DNA of 64,000 bases from contig CANLLF010000002.1 of NCBI GenBank assembly GCA_947491935.1, forward strand, positions 434,001 through 498,000, written 5' to 3'. Shown piece by piece: positions 43,408 to 53,656 of this stretch. The stretch is from an uncultured Roseicyclus sp. (GTDB lineage Bacteria > Pseudomonadota > Alphaproteobacteria > Rhodobacterales > Rhodobacteraceae). The notes beneath the pieces are model-generated. The model searched no databases. It worked only from the letters and a program-made list of their open reading frames with translations, and was not told the origin of the DNA. The translations under genes and the position numbers were made by a program. Each line of letters begins with the position of its first letter. Position 1 is the first letter of the stretch.

Positions 43408-44022
43408 ATGCCGCAGCCTTCCCTCCTTGATCGTATCCTGAGCCACCAGACGGACCCGAAGGCATCGAAGGTGTTGCTGGCGGGGTACGAGGCGTTCCTG
43501 ACCCATGGTCTGCGCCGCACATCGATGCAGGATATCGCGGATCGGGCCGGGATGAGCCGCGCGGCCCTTTACCTGCATTTCAAGAATAAGGACGACATCT
43601 ATAGCGCCATGATGGGCGCCTATTTTGCCGCGGCGATCGAGGCCGTAGAGGAGGTGCTGGCGGGACAGATGGATGCAGCCCGCACGCTTGACGCCGCCTT
43701 TGCGGCGCAGATCGGGGATGCCGCGGAGGCCTTGATCCGCAGCCCCCATGCCGAGGAATTGCTATCGGACAAACACGCCAAGGCGGGCGTGATCGTGGAA
43801 CAGGGAACCATGGCGCTGGCGCGGGTTTATGCCCGCTGGCTGGCCGAAGGGGCCCAGACCGGACGCATATCGTCGGATATCATCGCCGGTAATTCCGAAC
43901 GCACCGCGCTTGTCATGATGGCGGCCTTGGATGGGCTGAAAGGCCTGGCGGAGGATTGGCCCGCCTACATTGATGCGCGCAAACGGCTGGCCCGCCTATT
44001 CGGCCGGGCGCTGACGCTTTAG
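43408..44022 (+). CDS. TetR/AcrR family transcriptional regulator
   Basis: 204 residues. TetR-type HTH at about residues 20-62: VLLAGYEAFLTHGLRRTSMQDIADRAGMSRAALYLHFKNKDDIYSAM. The ligand-binding C-terminal part is helical. Convergent with the dipeptide-type transporter operon (18 bases between stops); a target cannot be assigned. Confidence 0.9.
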   Translation: MPQPSLLDRILSHQTDPKASKVLLAGYEAFLTHGLRRTSMQDIADRAGMSRAALYLHFKNKDDIYSAMMGAYFAAAIEAVEEVLAGQMDAARTLDAAFAAQIGDAAEALIRSPHAEELLSDKHAKAGVIVEQGTMALARVYARWLAEGAQTGRISSDIIAGNSERTALVMMAALDGLKGLAEDWPAYIDARKRLARLFGRALTL

Positions 44023-44040
44023 CGCGATTTTGTCAGGCTG

Positions 44041-45141
44041 TCACCTACCCCTGATCCGGGGGTCCAGCGCATCCCGCAGCCCGTCGCCGATATAGTTCAC
44101 GGACAACACGGTGAGCGAGATGAAGAGGCCGGGCCAGATCACCCGCTCGGGGTTCTGCGTCAGCCAATCGGTGGCGTCGAACAGGAGCCGCCCCCAGGTC
44201 GGGAAGTCCGATGGAAAGCCAAGGCCCAGGAAGCTGAGCGCGCTTTCGGTGATGATCGCGTTGGCGATGCCGAGGGTGGCCGAGACCATGATCGACGACA
44301 TCACGTTGGGCAGCACGTGGCGCAGGATCAGCCGCCAGGGCGGCGTGCCGATGGAGCGGGCGGCCAACACGAATTCGCGTTCTTTCAGAGCCAGCACATC
44401 GCCGCGCACGACGCGCGCGGTTTGCATCCAGGATGTCAGGCCGATGACCACAACGATCAGCACGAAGATCCCGCCTTCGGGGCCAAAGGCACTGCGCAGG
44501 ACATCGCGGAACAGCATGATGATGACCAGCAGAAGCGGCAGCAGCGGCATGGCAAGGAACAGGTCCGTCAGGCGCATCAGCAGCCCGTCCACCTTGCGGA
44601 AATAACCCGCAAGGACACCCACAAGGGTACCGAAGAACAATGCCAGCAGCATGGCCGTCAGGCCCACGGCGATGGAGGTCTGGCCGCCCACCATCATACG
44701 GGACAGGGTATCGCGGCCAAGTTGATCGGCCCCCAGCGGATGGGCCCAGGACACGCGTAAGCCGTAGATCGGATTGGCGGTGCTGAAGGCCTCGGGGTTG
44801 CCGAGGCAGGCGGGCATATCACGGAACCAGTCCGCCCATCCCTGCGCGCTGAACCATCCGCCGCCGACGCCGAGGCAGGAGAAGATGTGGTTCGTATTGC
44901 GGGCGCGGATATCGATGTATTGGCTGTCGAGCGTCCAGATCAGCGGGCCGAGATAGACGAAGAGCAGGGCGAAGATGAAGAAGCCGAGCCCGAAAAGGGC
45001 GCCCTTGTGGGTCTTGAACTGATCCCAGACATCCCACCATTGATTGCGCGGCGGCCGGTAGGCCTCCAGTTCCATGACGGGGGCTGCCCCCGCGGGGGTG
45101 GCACCGGACGTGGCGAGCGGTTGTTTCGGTGCGTCAGTCAT
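44041..45141 (-). CDS. Dipeptide-type ABC transporter permease 2 (DppC/OppC family)
   Basis: 366 residues. An N-terminal Pro/Ala-rich stretch, one membrane helix, a 90-residue periplasmic insert with Cys residues, then the DppC core with the EAA region VRGDVLALKEREFVLAARSIGTPPWRLILRHVLPNV. It is the last gene of a six-gene unit on the minus strand: ATPase, ATPase, binding protein, small exported protein, permease 1, permease 2. Eight bases separate it from permease 1. Confidence 0.92.
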   Translation of the reverse strand: MTDAPKQPLATSGATPAGAAPVMELEAYRPPRNQWWDVWDQFKTHKGALFGLGFFIFALLFVYLGPLIWTLDSQYIDIRARNTNHIFSCLGVGGGWFSAQGWADWFRDMPACLGNPEAFSTANPIYGLRVSWAHPLGADQLGRDTLSRMMVGGQTSIAVGLTAMLLALFFGTLVGVLAGYFRKVDGLLMRLTDLFLAMPLLPLLLVIIMLFRDVLRSAFGPEGGIFVLIVVVIGLTSWMQTARVVRGDVLALKEREFVLAARSIGTPPWRLILRHVLPNVMSSIMVSATLGIANAIITESALSFLGLGFPSDFPTWGRLLFDATDWLTQNPERVIWPGLFISLTVLSVNYIGDGLRDALDPRIRGR

Positions 45142-45149
45142 TGCGGATC

Positions 45150-46268
45150 TCAGTCATAACGGATGCGGGGATCGAGAACGCCGTAGAGGATGTCGGCCAG
45201 CAGGTTGAACAGCACGATCAGCACCGCGAAGATGAAGCTGACGGTTTGCACCACCGGTACGTCGCCGGCCTGAATGGCGATGATCAGAAGCTGCCCGATG
45301 CCGTTCACCTTGAAGACCTGTTCGGTGATGATGGCCCCGCCGAAGACGGCGGGCACGTTCAGCGCGATCACGGTCACAACCGGGATCATGGAGTTGCGCA
45401 GGACGTGGACGAGGACGACGACACTCTCGCTCAGGCCCTTGGCGCGGGCGGTGCGGACGTAATCCTGATTGAGATTGTCGAGCATCGAGGCGCGCATGTA
45501 GCGGCTGATCTGGGAGGCGTTGAAGAGGCCGAGAACCATGACCGGCATGATCATCTGCCGGAACTGCTGCTTGAACGTCTCCCAATCCGTGACTTCCAGC
45601 GTGGTGTCGTAGACGGATGGGAACCAGCCTAGGTTCACGGCGAAGATCACGATGAACAGAACGCCGGTGAAGAAGGTGGGGACCGAGAAGCCGATCATCG
45701 ACACGAAGGTGCCAAGCTGGTCGAACCACGAATACTGACGGTAGGCCGAGATGATGCCAAGGGGCAGGGCGATAAGGATGCCAACGATATAGGAGGTGCC
45801 GACCACCCAGAGCGTCTGCGGCATCCGCTGCAGAATCAACTCCATCACCGGCGAGCGGGTCTGGTAGGAGATGATGCGCGGGCCGTATTCGTCGAAGATG
45901 CATGAGTTGTAATCACCATCCGGAAAGAGATCTGTCCTTTCAAGTTGGGTCAAATGCGGCGGATGTGGGCAAATCTCCCTTGCATAGAGATAATCCTCGA
46001 AACGGTAGAGCCAGCCGTCTTCAACCCAGATCAGGTGCAGCGGCTCATCCCACATCATCAGCTTGAGCCATTTGAAATACTGCACGAAGACCGGGTCGTT
46101 CACGCCCAGGCTTTCGCGGATCTGTTCGCGCACCTCTGGCGGGATGGTGAGCGGCAGGCCGGCCGTGGGATCGGACGGTGACAGCTTCACGATCAGGAAG
46201 ATGATGAAGCTGATGAAGAGCAGCGTCGGGATCGCGAGGATCAGGCGGCGGATGGTGAAGGTCAGCAT
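45150..46268 (-). CDS. Dipeptide-type ABC transporter permease 1 (DppB/OppB family)
   Basis: 372 residues starting MLTFTIRRLILAIPTLLFISF. The core is DppB-like with the EAA loop SMLDNLNQDYVRTARAKGLSESVVVLVHVLRNSMIPVV. A long hydrophilic insert follows the first helix (from about residue 70 to 135, with ICPHPPHLTQLERTDLFPDGDYNSC), longer than in typical DppB. That insert would face the periplasm and could contact the binding protein. The start is 2 bases from the stop of the small exported gene. Confidence 0.92.
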   Translation of the reverse strand: MLTFTIRRLILAIPTLLFISFIIFLIVKLSPSDPTAGLPLTIPPEVREQIRESLGVNDPVFVQYFKWLKLMMWDEPLHLIWVEDGWLYRFEDYLYAREICPHPPHLTQLERTDLFPDGDYNSCIFDEYGPRIISYQTRSPVMELILQRMPQTLWVVGTSYIVGILIALPLGIISAYRQYSWFDQLGTFVSMIGFSVPTFFTGVLFIVIFAVNLGWFPSVYDTTLEVTDWETFKQQFRQMIMPVMVLGLFNASQISRYMRASMLDNLNQDYVRTARAKGLSESVVVLVHVLRNSMIPVVTVIALNVPAVFGGAIITEQVFKVNGIGQLLIIAIQAGDVPVVQTVSFIFAVLIVLFNLLADILYGVLDPRIRYD

Positions 46269-46269
46269 C

Positions 46270-46653
46270 TCAGGCGGCCTCTTGCGGGGCGCAGGTGGCG
46301 CGGTGAACGGTTGTGCTGCCCTCAATCGTCAGCGTCGCGGCAATCTCGGAGCCGAAGAAGTTCAGGAGGAGCGCGGTGTCTTGAGGGTTTCCAAACGCCA
46401 TTTGCCCCGAAGGGCTCGTGGCAGAGGTATCTTGTCCGACGATGGGCAGCACCATGATCGTGCCGTCGAAGGGGAAGGTCACGGTCTGAGCGTCCCAGTC
46501 GAATATCAGCGGATAGTTGACCAGCGCGCCCATGTCGCTGCGGCGGGTGCCATCACTGCAGGTCTCGGTGCCGATGCAGTCCAGATCGCCAAAGGCCGCC
46601 ACGCCCGAGGGGGCGGCGGCGAGCAGGGTGGCGAGGAACGGTCTGAACAGCAT
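46270..46653 (-). CDS. Small exported protein inside the ABC operon
   Basis: 127 residues with a signal peptide (LFRPFLATLLAAAPSGVAA) and a beta-rich mature part with four Cys (GDLDCIGTETCSDG near the start, TCAPQEAA at the end). No family recognised. It lies between the binding protein and permease 1, separated from the latter by one base, so its translation is probably coupled. It might be an accessory periplasmic factor of the transporter, or an unrelated stowaway. Confidence 0.6.
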   Translation of the reverse strand: MLFRPFLATLLAAAPSGVAAFGDLDCIGTETCSDGTRRSDMGALVNYPLIFDWDAQTVTFPFDGTIMVLPIVGQDTSATSPSGQMAFGNPQDTALLLNFFGSEIAATLTIEGSTTVHRATCAPQEAA

Positions 46654-46704
46654 GGGAAACGAGAACCGGTTTGTGGATAAGCCTGGGGAGTGTTGCGGGA
46701 GAAA

Positions 46705-46733
46705 CCCGGCCCGCGCGAGGCGCGCGGGCCGGG
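46705..46733 (-). other. GC-rich intercistronic hairpin
   Basis: A perfect 13-bp stem (CCCGGCCCGCGCG and its complement) with a 3-base loop sits 17 bases after the stop of the binding-protein gene. There is no T tract, so it is more likely an mRNA stabiliser giving high binding-protein mRNA relative to the downstream genes than a terminator. Confidence 0.6.
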
Positions 46734-46750
46734 ATCGTCAAGTCACATCA

Positions 46751-48469
46751 TCAGGGGATGCGGTGCCATTCGGCGATGTTCCACAGCTCGGTGTCCCAAT
46801 CGGACATCCGAACGCCGCCAAGCGTATTGGCGTGGGCGGAGACGCCGCCACGGTGAACCAGCGGAATGATGGAATACGACTGCATGATCATGTCGTTCAT
46901 CGCCATGGCCAGGCGGCCACGCTCTGCCAGATCGGCGGTCTGCGCCATCTCATCCACGAGCGCATCATACTCCTCGGCGCAGAAGCGCTGGATGTTCGCA
47001 CCCTGCCACTGGGTATCGGGGCCCGGGATGTCCGAACAGCGCCAGTTGGCCATATACGCCTGCGGATCCACACCAGCGAAGTTGTTGGTGTACATTTCCA
47101 CGTCGGCATAGAACTTCTGGAACGTGTCCGGAGAAGCCGGATCACCACCGAAGAAGACCGACGCATCGATGTTGCGAAGCTCGGACCCGATGCCGATTTC
47201 TTCCCACCACTGCTTCACCAGCGCCTGGGTGTCCTGACGGACGGCGTTGGTCGAGGTCTGGTAGAGCACGGTCATCGGCACGCCGTTATATTCGCGGATG
47301 CCGTCCCCATCGGTGTCGACGTGGCCCGCTTCATCCAGCAGCGCATTGGCGCCTGCGATGTCCTGCACGAGGCAGCCATCGTTGGCGGTCGAGGCATAGG
47401 CCTCGGGCGCGGGAAGGACGTTACAGGTGGGTTGACCGCCCGCACCGTAGCCGATTTCCACGATCAGGGCGCGGTCGATGGCCATGGACATGGCCTGTCC
47501 CACGATCGGATCCGTCAGGAACGGATGCGGCCCGCCTTCCACGGTCGAGCGCAGGTCACCCAGCGCCGGATCGGGGTTGGTCTGGTTGAGGTGCAGACGC
47601 TCAACGGACGTCCCGAACGCGGTCACGACCGTGCCGTTGCCCTGGGCTTCCATCTGGCTCAGGATCGTTGGGTCGATCTGCAGGTTCCAGGCATAGTCGA
47701 ACTCGCCGGTCTCCAGAACAGAACGGGCCGCCGCGGTCGCGTCGCCGCCACCTTTGAAGGTCACCGTCGCGAAGTGCGGCTGATCGGGGACGCGGTAGCT
47801 GTCATTCGCGGCGAATTCGATCACGTCGTTCGGACGGAATTCCGTCACCACGAAGGGGCCGGTGCCGATGGGGCCGAAGTTGGCTTCGGTGCATTCAGGC
47901 GCCCGTGCGCCCAGGCAATCGGCAAACTGTGCGGCCTGGATGATCGGGCTCTCGGCGCCGACAAGTGCGGTGTAGGGGAACGGCGTGGGCGCGTTGAAGG
48001 TGATCTCGATCGTCAGATCATCAACGGCCACGATGCTTTCGACACCATCGAAGTAGGACGCCTGCGCGCAGCCGCCTTCCGGATGAGTACAGTATTCCCA
48101 GGTGAACACGGCATCCGCCGCGGTCAGCGGCGTACCGTCAGACCACGTGATGCCCTCCTGAAGCGTCCAGATGATCTGCGTCAGATCCTCGGACACGCCG
48201 CCGTTCTCGACCGTCGGAATGTCGGCCGCGAGCCACGGCACCAGGGTGCCGGTGTCGTCGAAACGGCCGAGGCTTTCGAGGACGAGCGAGGCGGATTCAA
48301 CCTCCTTCGTGCCGCCCGAGAGGTACGGGTTCAGCGTGGATGGGGCTTGCCAATAGATGATGTTGAGGTGGCCGGATCCGCCGCGGGCCAGGTGCCCATC
48401 GGCCCAAGCGGCCAGGGGCGACATCGCCATTGCGGCGGCGGCCCCGAGAAGAATGGATGTGCGTTTCAT
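46751..48469 (-). CDS. Family 5 ABC transporter solute-binding protein (dipeptide/oligopeptide type)
   Basis: 572 residues with a Sec signal peptide (LLGAAAAMAMSPLAAWADG) and a family 5 SBP body (NIIYWQAPSTLNPYLSGGTKEVE; WTLQEGITWSDGTPLTAADAVFTWEY). The protein has cysteines in GGCAQ, CLGARAPEC and CNVLPAPE that are unusual for the family and may form disulfides. It is the third gene of the transporter operon and is followed by the stable hairpin. Confidence 0.92.
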   Translation of the reverse strand: MKRTSILLGAAAAMAMSPLAAWADGHLARGGSGHLNIIYWQAPSTLNPYLSGGTKEVESASLVLESLGRFDDTGTLVPWLAADIPTVENGGVSEDLTQIIWTLQEGITWSDGTPLTAADAVFTWEYCTHPEGGCAQASYFDGVESIVAVDDLTIEITFNAPTPFPYTALVGAESPIIQAAQFADCLGARAPECTEANFGPIGTGPFVVTEFRPNDVIEFAANDSYRVPDQPHFATVTFKGGGDATAAARSVLETGEFDYAWNLQIDPTILSQMEAQGNGTVVTAFGTSVERLHLNQTNPDPALGDLRSTVEGGPHPFLTDPIVGQAMSMAIDRALIVEIGYGAGGQPTCNVLPAPEAYASTANDGCLVQDIAGANALLDEAGHVDTDGDGIREYNGVPMTVLYQTSTNAVRQDTQALVKQWWEEIGIGSELRNIDASVFFGGDPASPDTFQKFYADVEMYTNNFAGVDPQAYMANWRCSDIPGPDTQWQGANIQRFCAEEYDALVDEMAQTADLAERGRLAMAMNDMIMQSYSIIPLVHRGGVSAHANTLGGVRMSDWDTELWNIAEWHRIP

Positions 48470-48556
48470 CGTGGTCTCTCTCTCACTCCTTGTTGGATTT
48501 TGTGTACTCGTAAGGGTCTTGCTTGCGCCGCCTGACGGGCGGTCTTCTTGGTATCT

Positions 48557-49796
48557 CTAACTATGCAGGTGGCAGGCGACGAAGCGGCCCGGGCGCACCT
48601 CCTTCATTTCGGGGTCCTCGGACCGGCAGATATCCATGACTGCCGGGCACCGGGTGCAGAAGTTGCATCCTTGCGGCGGGTTGGACGGGGACGGGACGTC
48701 GCCTTGCAGGATAACACGTTCCGCGGTGTCATGGGTAACGGGATCGGGCTCCGGCACGGCGGACAGAAGCGCCTTGGTGTAGGGGTGCAGCGGATCGTTG
48801 AACAGCTCGTCCCGGGGGGCCAGTTCGGCCACCTTGCCCAGATACATCACGGCCACACGGTCGGCGATGTGGCGCACCATGGACAGGTCGTGGGAGATGA
48901 ACAGATAAGTCAGCCCGAACTTTTCCTGCAGATCTTCCAGAAGGTTCACCACCTGCGCCTGAATCGAGACATCCAGCGCCGCGATAGGTTCATCGCAGAC
49001 GATGAACTTCGGGTTCAGCGCAAGCGCACGCGCAATGCCGATGCGCTGACGCTGGCCGCCGGAAAACTCGTGCGGGTAACGGTTGGCGAAGTCACGGTTC
49101 AGGCCTACCGCATCCATCAGCTCGTAGATGCGGTCATTGCGTTCGGTGGTGGACAACTGCGTGTGTTCGCTCAAGGGCTCGCCGATGATGCCGGCAACCG
49201 TCATGCGCGGGTTGAGCGAGGCCTGAGGGTCCTGGAACACCATCTGCATGGTCGGACGCATGCGGCGCAGATCGTTTTCGGTGGGTGCGAAATCGGCCTC
49301 CGATATGCCCGCGGCGCGGGCCCGCGACTTGCGCAGCATGTTGCGGGTCAGGAAGAAGGTCAGAAGGCCGAGGGCGATCAGCACCGCGGCTTGCAGAAGA
49401 ACGATGGGAAACCGCGCCATCGCCTCGAACTGCACGGCTAGAACGGCGATCAGGACAACGCCAAGGATCATCACCGAATAGGTCGCGTTGCGCGCGATGC
49501 GCCGCGCGGCGGCATCGATCTTGCGCGCGTCATCATTGGCCCAAGCCAGTTCCACCCCGTCGATCTTGATCGAGGCGCTTGTGGGATCGTAGAGCCGCAG
49601 GACCGCCCGGCCGCATGTGGATTTGCCACAGCCGCTTTCGCCGACCAGCCCCAGCGTTTCACCTTCGTAGATATCGAAATTGACGCCATCGACCGCCTTC
49701 ACATCGCCCGTATGCGTGCGCAGAAGCCCGGTATGGATCGGGAAATACATCCGCAGATTGCGGACCTCGACCAGTTTGCGCGGTGCGGTGGACCCG

Positions 49797-49804
<8 letters not shown>
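48557..49804 (-). CDS. Dipeptide-type ABC transporter ATPase 2 (DppF/OppF) with a two-helix membrane insertion in the nucleotide-binding domain
   Basis: 415 residues; ATG 49804 has AGGAGG 6 bases upstream and overlaps the previous gene by 8 bases. Walker A GESGCGKS at 55-62, Q-loop QDPQASLNP at 191, signature SGGQRQR at 248-254, Walker B FIVCDEP at 267-273, H-loop His305 and the OppF C-terminal Cys-rich domain (CNFCTRC) are all present. Between Walker A and the Q-loop a typical OppF has about 20 residues after the DG turn; here residues 85-182 intervene. They include two hydrophobic stretches ([14 protein letters not shown] at about 111-124 and [20 protein letters not shown] at 133-152), flanked by Arg/Lys-rich segments. 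All catalytic motifs are intact, so it should still bind ATP. The insertion would form a membrane hairpin with both ends cytoplasmic. Confidence 0.9.
49259..49552 (-). other. In-frame insertion coding for the two transmembrane segments within the ATPase gene
   Basis: Codes for residues 85-182 of the ATPase at 48557-49804. Frame and GC content run unbroken through it, and there is no target-site duplication or inverted repeat visible at its edges, so it is not a recent mobile insertion. Confidence 0.7.
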
Positions 49805-50837
<1,033 letters not shown>

Positions 50838-51086
50838 ATAGGTTGGTCCCCCTGACCTGTTGGAATCGGTCGCCCTTGTTGTTCCGTTGAGTCTCGGGAT
50901 GGGCAACTCAATCCGTTGGAGGCTACCACGAAATCTAGGCCTCGCAAGGGCGTTTCGGGATTACGTTGCGCAGTCTGTTGGCAATTGCCCGATCTTTGGG
51001 CGCCGCATCGCCCGTTGGGGTTGACCCTCTGACGGGTGCGGCACAGGGTTGGAACATCAAGGAATTTTCCAATCGGAGAGCCATCC

Positions 51087-52241
51087 ATGTCCGAAATCCT
51101 GACCGCGCGCGCGCTTCTGGCGAAGCTGGTGTCGTTTCCGACCGTAAGCCGCGACAGCAATCTGGAATTGGTGGATTGGGTGGCGGAATACCTGGACGGT
51201 CATGGCATCGCGACAGCGCGGGATTATGACGACACCGGCAAGAAGGCATCGCTCTATGCCCATGTCGGCCCTGAAGAGGCAGGCGGCGTGGTCCTGTCGG
51301 GCCATACGGATGTTGTCCCCGTCGACGGGCAGGCCTGGGAGACCGATCCGTTCTGGGTAACAGAGAAAGACGGCAAACTCTTCGGGCGCGGCACCTGTGA
51401 CATGAAGGGGTTCGATGCGCTGGCGATCTGGGCCGCGGTGGAGGCCAAGCGGCGCGGTGTGACACGGCCCCTGCAACTGGCGTTGAGCCGGGATGAGGAG
51501 ATCGGCTGCGCCGGGGCCCCGCCGATGATCGAGCGGATGAAGGGGCAGTTGCCGCAGGCATCGCTTGCCATCATCGGTGAGCCGACGAGTATGGGCATCA
51601 TCAACGGCCATAAAGGTGGCACCGGGTTCGACCTGCATTTCAAGGGCTTTGAAATTCATTCATCCCTTCAGGACCGCGGTGTGTCCGCGATCATGGAGGC
51701 CGCCCGCCTCATCCAGTGGTGCAATGAACAAAACGAACAATCGGCGGCCGAGGCGGACCCGGACTCGCCGTTCGATCCGCCGTTCTCCACCCTCCATGTC
51801 GGCATGATCGAAGGTGGGACGGCCCATAACATCACCGCTAAGGATTGCATGTTCGTCTTGTCGCTCCGCTGCCTGCCCACCGAAGATGTCGGAGAATGGC
51901 GCAAGAAGGTGCTGGCCGAGATCGCCCGGATCGAAGCGGGTATGAAGGCGATCCGCCCCGAGGCCGAAATTCTCGTCGATCCTCGGTGGGACGTGCCGGG
52001 GCTCCGGGAAGAAGTCGACGGAGAGGCCGAGGCGATGGTGCGGCGTTTGACGGGCCTGAATTCAGCCGGAGTGGTCAGCTTTGGAACCGAAGCGGGGCAG
52101 TTTCAGTCCGCCGGATATTCGGCCATCGTCTGCGGGCCGGGTAACATCGCCCAGGCCCATCAACCCAACGAGTTCATCGAAATCGCGCAGTTGGAGCAGG
52201 GCGAGGCCTTCATGGAGAAACTCCTGTCCGAACTCGCATGA
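51087..52241 (+). CDS. argE: Acetylornithine deacetylase / M20 deacylase
   Basis: 384 residues. M20 zinc motifs: LSGHTDVVPVDGQAWETDPF, FGRGTCDMKGF and SRDEEIGCAGAP, with IGEPTSM later. GGAGAG lies 6 bases before ATG 51087. It may hydrolyse N2-acetylornithine or more generally N-acyl amino acids. It heads a plus-strand unit with the FAD oxidase gene (4-base ATGA overlap) and the M20 amidohydrolase, divergent from the dipeptide-type importer; a catabolic role is therefore as likely as arginine biosynthesis. Confidence 0.85.
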   Translation: MSEILTARALLAKLVSFPTVSRDSNLELVDWVAEYLDGHGIATARDYDDTGKKASLYAHVGPEEAGGVVLSGHTDVVPVDGQAWETDPFWVTEKDGKLFGRGTCDMKGFDALAIWAAVEAKRRGVTRPLQLALSRDEEIGCAGAPPMIERMKGQLPQASLAIIGEPTSMGIINGHKGGTGFDLHFKGFEIHSSLQDRGVSAIMEAARLIQWCNEQNEQSAAEADPDSPFDPPFSTLHVGMIEGGTAHNITAKDCMFVLSLRCLPTEDVGEWRKKVLAEIARIEAGMKAIRPEAEILVDPRWDVPGLREEVDGEAEAMVRRLTGLNSAGVVSFGTEAGQFQSAGYSAIVCGPGNIAQAHQPNEFIEIAQLEQGEAFMEKLLSELA

Positions 52242-53590
52242 CCTTCGGCATATCCGCGTTCCGCCCGGACGGGGCGCCCCTACCCAACGCGCCGCTGCCC
52301 GATGCGGTTGATGTGGCCATCATCGGCGGTGGCGTCATCGGCATCGCCACCGCGCTGTTTGCCGCGCGGGCCGGATTGTCGGTTGTCGTGCTGGAGAAGG
52401 GCCGCGTGGCCGGTGAGCAGAGCTCGCGCAACTGGGGCTGGATCCGGGTGCAGGGCCGGGACCGCTCCGAAATCCCGATCGCGCTGGAGGCGCAGGACTT
52501 GTGGAAGGCGCTCGATACCGACACCCATGGCCGGTTGGGACTCAGGCAGATCGGCGTCACGTACCTCGCGCGGACCGATTCCGACATGGAGGGGTATCAG
52601 CGCTGGCTCGACATCGCGGCCCCTTTCAACGTGTCATCGCATCTGCTGGACCGGGCCGCGATGCGGGAGCTGATGGGCGAGCCGAACGCGCCCTGGGTGG
52701 GGGCGCTGCATACGCCGACAGATATGAAGGCGGAGCCCTGGATCGCGGTGCCGGAACTGGCCCGGCTGGCGGAGTCGGACGGCGCCCGGATTATTGAGGG
52801 CTGCGCGGTCCGCACGCTTGACCGCGTGGCGGGCCGCGTGACTGGCGTGGTGACGGAGCTGGGGCGGATCCGGGCCGAGCAGGTGGTTCTGGCCGGTGGC
52901 GCGTGGTCCTCGCTGTTCCTGCGGCGCCACGGTGTCGATATCCCGCAATTGTCGGTGCGCAGCACGGTTCTTGCAACGGGGCCGTTGCCGCAGGTTCTGG
53001 CCACCGGCGCGGTGGATGATCGCATGGCGATGCGGCCCCGCGAAGATGGTGGATATACGCTTGCGCCGTCCGCCTATGGGGAGCTGTTTCTCGGCCCCGA
53101 TGCGCTGCGCCATGTGCGGCGATATCTGCCGCTTGCGATGACGGGGGAGTTCGACGTGCACCTGCGCCGCCCCGCGCCGCGCGGCTACCCCGATGCGATC
53201 TCCACTCCGCGCCGGTGGAGTGCCGGAGAACAGAGCCCGTTCGAGCGGATGCGGGTGCTGAACCCGGCCCCGAATGCCGAAAAGGTGAGCGAGCTGACCC
53301 GCCGGTTTGCACAGCTCTACCCGCAGGTGGGTGCGGTTCCGGTGCAGACGGCCTGGGCCGGGATGATCGATGTTCTGCCCGACGTGGTGCCAGTTGTGGA
53401 CCATGTGGCGGCCCTGCCGGGCCTGATCGTCGCGACCGGGATGTGTGGGCATGGGTTTGGCATTGGCCCGGCCTTCGGGCGCATCCTGTGCGACATGGTG
53501 CGGGGGCAATCCACCGGCCACGATCTGAGCCGGTTCACCATGGCGCGGTTTACGGACGGATCCCGCTTGCGCCCCGGACCCAACCTATAA
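52238..53590 (+). CDS. FAD-dependent amino-acid oxidase/dehydrogenase (DadA/DAO family)
   Basis: 450 residues. DAO-type FAD fold: VDVAIIGGGVIGIATALFAARAGLSVVVLEKG near the N-terminus, then EQSSRNWGWIRVQGRD, and a C-terminal ATGMCGHGFGIGPAFG. Enzymes of this family oxidise D-amino acids, glycine, sarcosine or related secondary amines to imines. Overlap with the argE-like stop (ATGA) means translational coupling. The WGWIRVQGRD motif marks a subgroup common in marine bacteria whose substrate I cannot give. Confidence 0.85.
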   Translation: MTFGISAFRPDGAPLPNAPLPDAVDVAIIGGGVIGIATALFAARAGLSVVVLEKGRVAGEQSSRNWGWIRVQGRDRSEIPIALEAQDLWKALDTDTHGRLGLRQIGVTYLARTDSDMEGYQRWLDIAAPFNVSSHLLDRAAMRELMGEPNAPWVGALHTPTDMKAEPWIAVPELARLAESDGARIIEGCAVRTLDRVAGRVTGVVTELGRIRAEQVVLAGGAWSSLFLRRHGVDIPQLSVRSTVLATGPLPQVLATGAVDDRMAMRPREDGGYTLAPSAYGELFLGPDALRHVRRYLPLAMTGEFDVHLRRPAPRGYPDAISTPRRWSAGEQSPFERMRVLNPAPNAEKVSELTRRFAQLYPQVGAVPVQTAWAGMIDVLPDVVPVVDHVAALPGLIVATGMCGHGFGIGPAFGRILCDMVRGQSTGHDLSRFTMARFTDGSRLRPGPNL

Positions 53591-53656
53591 CCGCTTGAAG
53601 GTGTCGGTGCGCAGTGGCACCTTCGCGCGCGACACGCCAAATCGGGGGAAAGAACC

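Noticed and set aside
46517-48535. 672-codon open frame on the plus strand opposite the second solute-binding protein
   Set aside because: Same reason: third-position GC bias keeps the antisense frame open; the minus strand encodes a recognisable protein.
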